From: Macrobrachium rosenbergii
Lineage: Eukaryota; Arthropoda; Malacostraca; Decapoda; Palaemonidae
Assembly: GCF_040412425.1 (NCBI RefSeq)
Contig: NC_089743.1
Coordinates: 89,331,971-89,395,970, forward strand
DNA: 64,000 nucleotides
Reading direction: 5' to 3'
The notes under the pieces are model-generated. The model was not told the DNA's origin and made no database searches. It saw nothing but the letters and a program-made list of their open reading frames with translations. This document shows, one piece after another, positions 59,573 through 64,000 of the stretch (the first letter of the stretch is position 1; each line of letters starts with the position of its first letter). Position numbers and translations under genes: made by a program.

Positions 59573-60473
59573 CCTCTCTGAAAGATAATTGCTGCAGTGG
59601 ATACGGACGCATTTTTCTTTTATAGAAATATAGGAGTCTCATATTTATTTCAAGTATAAAAGATGGCGAGCCTTGTAGAAAAACTATCGGATACCATAAA
59701 AGTTGAAAGCCAAACAGGAGGCGTTTTCGACGTGACTGAAATCCAAAATGTTGCCTAGGAACAGTTGTATGCTTAGCAAAATACAATACAAAGTGATAGA
59801 ACTGTCTTGGGCCAACATGTAAAGTTTTTTTTTTATTTGTAAAACTCCTCCAAAACGTTCTTATTTTGGGCTTTGGTTAACTGATGAAGATTAAGTGTTG
59901 AGACCCTGGAAGTTATCCATTAGCAAGGCCGGCGTTGCGGTCTGTTTATTTCACTGATCATTCCTCCCTCCTTCGGTAACATCAGGCTTTGTAACATCAC
60001 GCTTTGTAACATCACGCTTTTTCACGCTTTTCGCTGAATCAGTTACCCATACCTTACCAAACTTTAGTCGGTGTAACAACATCCAGTGACCTTACGATTC
60101 CCTTAAACTCGTTAATGTCTTCGCTGTTTTGACAGGCGAACTCTACACTTGAATTCATTTTGCGGTGTCATTGTAAACATTTCATAACGAAATTTCTAAA
60201 AAAATGTTCAGCATCAAGATTAACAGAAGCCATTGTTTAAAATTTTTGCTCTTCTAAACAAAAACCCATAGATTTTAAGAAAATAAACACCAGGAATCAT
60301 CTTTTTTTTTTATGTTTTGTTTAGTTTCATTTATATGTTTTGTTCTATCGGAGCTATTCGTCCCGAGTTATACCAGTTTGGGATTTATACACCCGCAGAT
60401 ATAGTATAAAAGGTTATTTTAACATCCCTACATAACAAACAAAAGCGAAAACACCGTCTCTCATTTAGACAAA
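59573..60473. other. non-coding stretch, no gene recognised
   Basis: Contains a short local repeat of gctttgtaacatcac near 59985-60020. Nothing else identified. Confidence 0.45.
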
Positions 60474-60523
60474 GTTAAGTATACCTTAGTTTTACCAGAC
60501 CACTGAGCTGATTAACAGCTCTA
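60474..60523 (-). mobile_element. SINE 3'-end fragment, inverted
   Basis: gttaagtatacctta through accagaccactgagctgatt to acagctct matches the last ~50 bases of the SINE in reverse orientation, then similarity stops abruptly. Confidence 0.8.
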
Positions 60524-61040
60524 CAGCAAGCTTTACCAGCTCGGTATACTTGTCTCACCTGCCTTTGATTGCTTCTAGTATAATATTCTGTCAGGAATGT
60601 CTAAATGAAAACCAAAGCACTCCAAGCAGATGTTGTCTTCTGTTGGACTGGAACACCAAAACTTGGAATAGATCGGGAATAGAGAAGGCTTATGAACTGG
60701 TATTTATTCACATACTTTGAGCAAAGATCGTTGTTTAGATGGGTCAGTGGACAGGTTTTCCTCTAGGCCTATTGATTCGTTGAATTTTATTTTTAATTTT
60801 TTCAAATAGTGTTATGGTACCTGCATTTTTTTCTGCTGACTGGGTTAGGAAGTTATTCTTCTAGACAAATTAAATATAGTTTAATAAGATTTAATAAGGG
60901 TTTATTTACATAAATACGTGAATATGATTTTATTAGAATATTTAATAACAGTTTCCTGGTCACATTATTATATCCAATGCTGGTATTAGGTATACGACTC
61001 TATATAGTAAAAAAATCAGGTTTAATTAGTATAATATATA
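60524..61040. other. non-coding stretch, no gene recognised
   Basis: AT-rich, nothing identified. Confidence 0.5.
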
Positions 61041-61045
61041 CACAC

Positions 61046-61047
<2 letters not shown>

Positions 61048-61107
<60 letters not shown>
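61048..61107. repeat. (TA)n microsatellite
   Basis: Pure TA tract. Confidence 0.95.
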
Positions 61108-61111
<4 letters not shown>

Positions 61112-61629
61112 GCATATATATCACATATATTTTTTCCAAGAAAACATGGAAAAAACCAATTTCTATTTGCTTAAACATAACAAAATGTATATCAAATCCA
61201 AGAAGAAATGGAGTGGTTTAAAAAACCAAGAATCCGACAAACCACTGGGTTCTTAATCGGTTTGAACAAAATAGAAAATGATCTCATCACTTGTTAACCC
61301 GAAGTTCTTATTTGTACTCCGGACATAACTTCTTGTCACTCGGAGTAGCATTTGTTATCACTCCTTAGTCATGTCTTCGTCCTGAGTTGTCGTTTACCGC
61401 AGATTGTATCTTTAAAGTGTGTCCACATTGTAATAAACCATGGCAATAAACACGCATCAACTTAACGCACGCACCACACAAGCAGGTTGCATAGAAGTCA
61501 GCGAATTGTGGCTGCTTCTAAACACTCAATTGCTAAAGGTTCGCTCCCCACTTATGGTCGTCTACTTACCTTCAACCTGTTTGTGATATGGATGGAATAA
61601 CTTGCCGACGTGTGTTTAAAGCAAGAAGC
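61108..61629. other. non-coding stretch, no gene recognised
   Basis: Nothing identified. Confidence 0.5.
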
Positions 61630-62020
61630 TTCCGCTTGGTAAGAGGACTTGAATGTATCAAGTCGTTCAAGAAAAAATTGTACTTTCCATTTTTACTATT
61701 TTTCCGAGTGCTATGACTGTGAATTCTTCCGCTTGGTATCAGGACTTAATATAGCAAGTCGTTCAAGAAATAATTGTACTTTCCATTCTTCCTATTTTTC
61801 TGAGTGCTCTGACAGTGCGAATTCTTCCGCTTGGTATCAGGAATGAATATATCAAGTCGTTCAAGAAAAAATTGTACTTTCCATTCTTCCTATTTTTCTA
61901 AGTGCTCTGACATTGTGAATTCTTCCTCTTGGTATCAGGAATGAATATCTCAAGTCGTTCAAGAAAAAATTGTACTTACCGTTTTTCCTTTTTTTCTGAG
62001 TGCTCTGACAGTGTGAATTC
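61630..62020. repeat. ~98-bp tandem repeat, four copies
   Basis: Copies start at 61630, 61727, 61825 and 61923. Each runs from ttccgcttggta through tcaagtcgttcaagaa, ttgtactttccat and gagtgct.tgac to gtgaattc. Divergence is modest. The open frame over the first two copies is a by-product. Confidence 0.92.
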
Positions 62021-63550
62021 GACAATTACTATGGAGTGCTATGTATAAATAAAAAGGAAAAATCTCTCAGAATATGTGCATTATCATTTATGTGATGATT
62101 TGGATTTGCGGGTCTTGCAGAGCTCCTTGGGTGGAGTGGGACCCCAGGGAAAAATGAAACAGCACAGTGACTTTTCTGTGTCGTAAATGCACCCTATCGC
62201 AGATATTGCTTTCGGTCAGATCCTCTTCCTCAGTATCCAGTATCTGCTGCTGAGTTTAAGGAAATATAAATTGTATTGATTTTAATTCCCTTCTTGTTTA
62301 CGTAATGTATCATTTTTATTAAGTTTGTTATCGTCGCTCAAGTGACTTATCTCTTTTTCGTCTTTCTAGCTGCCTGCTCATTTACGTTATTTCGCATTTA
62401 ATCTTTCATCTTTTCGTCTGTGAATATACATACAAATAAAATGAGTTATGAGAAGGTCAAGGATGTTTAATTTTTTAAATGAAAAATTAACTAAAGCTAT
62501 TTTTTGTATAAAAAAATTTTTTTATATATCAACGCGTTTAGCAATAATAACCTTCATATTGCCTTCGACATCTCCTCCACCTATTTAGAGAATTAAGTAA
62601 CAAAAACCCCAAGACGTGGAAGAAATGACAAAGGATCGCTGGGTGACAAGGCTTGGAATGTGAATTTTCTTCAGTAAGTGTTTTGTAGAACTTGGGATGG
62701 ACAAAGATTTAGTTGAGGAGAACTTTATGACCAACATTTCCTGACCAAGAAATGGCTGCCTGCTAAACGATGAATTCATATTATAGACTTGGTCTTTGTA
62801 AATGGATTTAATTGTGTATGGATACGTCTTTATGTTTCTGTTGATAATTTATTCGATTATGAATTTTTAAAAGACTTCAAGATAAAGCGACTGTTCAATT
62901 TATAATACTTAAAGGAAGTGACAACTGAAAGGTTACGTTAAGAAACTTAATTTAACAAAGTTCAAATACGTTAAGCAAATGTAGAATGAAATATTTACAT
63001 AGAATACATAATTTATCAAAATATGTAATCATTTACGATATACTACAGAGTGTGAACAGCATAACCAAAAAATGAAAAGCGACTATTGAGTAGGTATATA
63101 TTTATTTACCTCGGTTTTCTTCATCTTTACGAAAATAAATCTTGAATTCGTATGTCAATGAATGAATAGAAACAACTTTTTTTTTTTTTAATCAAACTTT
63201 GCTTCACACATATCTTAGCTGTTGTCCATTATGAATTTCAAAAGCTTTTTAGAACCGGAATAACAAGAAAGTTGCTGAACAATCATCCTTTTAGAATTGG
63301 TTTTATAGAGAAATAAAATACACAAAACGTTTTCCGCCCTATATAGATATAAAGGTGATATAGGACCTGTGGGAGAAAAATAGGGAGTGTCTAAAAACTG
63401 TCCATAGCCTGATGGATTACAATTATTAAGGGATATCACGGATAAGTTTAAGAAGAGTCCAGCGAACGATATCTTAGATATAATCTTAAAGATGGTTTGA
63501 ATTTCTCAGTGAAATTGTGAATACCCATGAGCTTATTTGATATCTCCCAT
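62021..63550. other. non-coding stretch, no gene recognised
   Basis: AT-rich sequence with a poly-T run near 63177-63191. Nothing identified. Confidence 0.5.
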
Positions 63551-63552
63551 AC

Positions 63553-63553
<1 letters not shown>

Positions 63554-63622
<69 letters not shown>
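63554..63622. repeat. (TA)n microsatellite
   Basis: TA tract with aaatata variants at both ends. Confidence 0.93.
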
Positions 63623-63626
<4 letters not shown>

Positions 63627-64000
63627 TATATATTGTTATGTTCTGAGTCCGGTTGGAAGACTTAAATTGAATTTTGAATGAAGTTTTGCCTTAGGGGCCA
63701 ACACCTAGATCTCAGAACATAAGCAGTAAATGTAATTAATGGTATGACTTACATTGATATCACATGAAATTAATTATTCACGATGGAGGAAATTATTAAT
63801 TAGCTTTAATTGGCACATGGTAACACTATGGTGGGAATGCTCTAATTATTATCACAGAACAAACTTAGTTCAGGCTTGGAACAAGTCATGAGGGGAAATG
63901 TGCATGCTAGGATGTGGGACACAAAGGGACTATGTTTAGGAGAATGAAAATTTGGAAATACTGAAAACAGAGAAATTCAGGAATAGGAAAAGAACAGTGG
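63623..64000. other. non-coding stretch, no gene recognised
   Basis: Nothing identified to the end of the window. Confidence 0.5.

Overview
The window reads as gene-poor, AT-rich nuclear DNA from a decapod crustacean. Three things suggest this: very dense long (TA)n, (GA)n/(CT)n and (AAT)n microsatellites; about six copies of a tRNA-headed SINE; and interspersed repeats near 31.6 kb and 47.7 kb that resemble, from memory, families common in caridean prawns and other decapods. The phylum-level call is an inference; the finer placement rests on memory and cannot be tested here. No bacterial-type operon, CRISPR array, rRNA or convincing free-standing tRNA gene was seen.

Gene content. Only one gene can be supported. 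It lies on the + strand. A serine-rich coding exon starts at 18999 and ends at a consensus donor after 19388. A 7.9 kb intron follows, then a second exon (27301-27393) with a strong acceptor and donor. Both junctions are phase 0, so the frame reads through for 161 codons and continues past the last visible donor. I do not recognise the protein; it looks like a disordered, charged, Ser-rich segment of a larger product. The sequence after 27393 is probably further intron, or intron plus intergenic DNA, and I found no later exon I trust (weak candidates are given as findings).

Region by region. 1-18.4 kb: hairpin elements, a LINE reverse-transcriptase fragment split by a SINE (2.7-3.4 kb), a composite GA minisatellite (4.5-4.9 kb), a 1.1 kb array of a 30-bp minisatellite (5.2-6.3 kb), small duplications, and a palindromic element containing its own microsatellites (13.5-13.8 kb). 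18.4-27.4 kb: the gene, whose intron holds a two-way array of GTCAC-containing repeats, a possible hAT-like MITE and a ~300-bp hairpin. 27.4-47 kb: microsatellites, two LINE 3' fragments (29.6 and 30.9 kb), a decapod-type interspersed repeat with a hairpin core, a second 30-bp minisatellite (36.3 kb) and foldback elements. 47-64 kb: more foldbacks sitting in (TA)n, a young SINE with perfect 13-bp target-site duplications (50.5 kb), tandem arrays of 62, 27, 163 and 98 bp units, another LINE fragment (56.6 kb) and a SINE between two copies of a 61-bp sequence (59.2-59.5 kb).

The most interesting theme is mobile-element architecture. At least five unrelated inverted-repeat (foldback) families sit inside or directly against long (TA)n tracts, some as full hairpins and some as half-copies. 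This suggests elements that target TA repeats, or that seed them. I did not find a new enzymatic system, and most long translated stretches are microsatellite or minisatellite artefacts.
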